Origin: Chloroflexi bacterium CSP1-4
GTDB lineage: Bacteria; Chloroflexota; Limnocylindria; Limnocylindrales; CSP1-4
Reading direction: 5' to 3'
DNA length: 64,000 nucleotides
Assembly (NCBI GenBank): GCA_001443375.1
Contig: LDXM01000001.1
Span: 24,533 to 88,532 of the forward strand
A program made the translations under genes and the position numbers. Under the pieces are notes generated by a model. The model made no database searches. It saw only the letters and a list, made by a program, of their open reading frames with translations, and had not been told where the DNA came from. This document shows positions 63,946 through 64,000 of the stretch, piece after piece (the stretch's first letter is position 1; each line of letters opens with the position of its first letter).

Positions 63946-64000
63946 GGCAGCGTTGCGTCGGGCAGGACCGTCTTCAGGCCGGCCAGGAACTCCTCCGGTC
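63942..64000 (-). CDS. 3' end of a gene upstream of otsB (partial)
   Basis: The last 18 codons, ending EEFLAGLKTVLPDATLP before TGA, are visible; the rest lies outside the window. The overlap with otsB makes trehalose-6-phosphate synthase (otsA) a reasonable guess, but the fragment is too short to identify. Confidence 0.45.
   Translation of the reverse strand, partial: PEEFLAGLKTVLPDATLP

Overview
The window is a dense, GC-rich (roughly 70% by eye) stretch of bacterial chromosome, essentially all housekeeping genes, with no insertion sequence, phage gene or CRISPR array visible. The gene content suggests a Chloroflexota bacterium, perhaps of the Limnocylindria type: class I lysyl-tRNA synthetase, an HspR-controlled lon/J-protein/clpB operon, a KimA-like transporter with two TrkA proteins, and a proton-pumping pyrophosphatase. 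This placement is inferred from gene content only; a high-GC actinobacterium is the main alternative.

Layout. 1-4 kb: TPR-like protein, ndk, an orphan NuoN-like/HyfE-like membrane pair and lepB. 4-13 kb: hppA with a structured leader, uppP, argR, greA, class I lysS, serS, a CPA2 antiporter and tRNA-Ser(UGA). 13-16 kb: AroM-like protein, DapA-like aldolase (frameshifted) and a cyclic amidohydrolase, probably one catabolic unit. 16-20 kb (minus strand): a polar amino-acid ABC transporter and small proteins. 20-23 kb: hpt, a possible nuclease/zinc-ribbon pair, csoR and rsmG. 23-28 kb: phosphoesterase and a potassium module (KimA-like permease, Usp, two TrkA-type proteins). 28-35 kb: hspR-lon-dnaJ-like-clpB. 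35-48 kb: midA, NUDIX, PucR regulator, terC, purH, glpX, secreted cupredoxin and CHRD proteins, peptidase E, folK. 48-63 kb: a 14-subunit-type complex I operon. The window ends in otsB and the 3' end of the gene before it.

The most unusual feature is the complex I operon. Its membrane arm (A, H, J-N) and connecting subunits (B, C, D) look ordinary, but the electron-input part is rebuilt. NuoI appears split: its first half, with one 4Fe-4S motif, is fused to a NuoE-like domain lacking one 2Fe-2S cysteine. Its second half, with the other 4Fe-4S motif, sits at the C-terminus of a NuoG replacement. That replacement joins a 2Fe-2S domain, a GltD/NfnB-type FAD/NAD(P) oxidoreductase and NuoG-type 4Fe-4S motifs, and has no molybdopterin-fold domain. 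NuoF has a changed flavin/NADH-site motif.

A second theme is gene expression. A TANNNT -10 element ends exactly six bases before the start codon of six genes and 7-9 bases before four genes and the tRNA, which predicts leaderless mRNAs. Longer leaders (hppA, greA, nuoA) carry stable predicted stems. Two genes (dapA-like, nuoG-like) each appear to lack one base, which may be assembly error.
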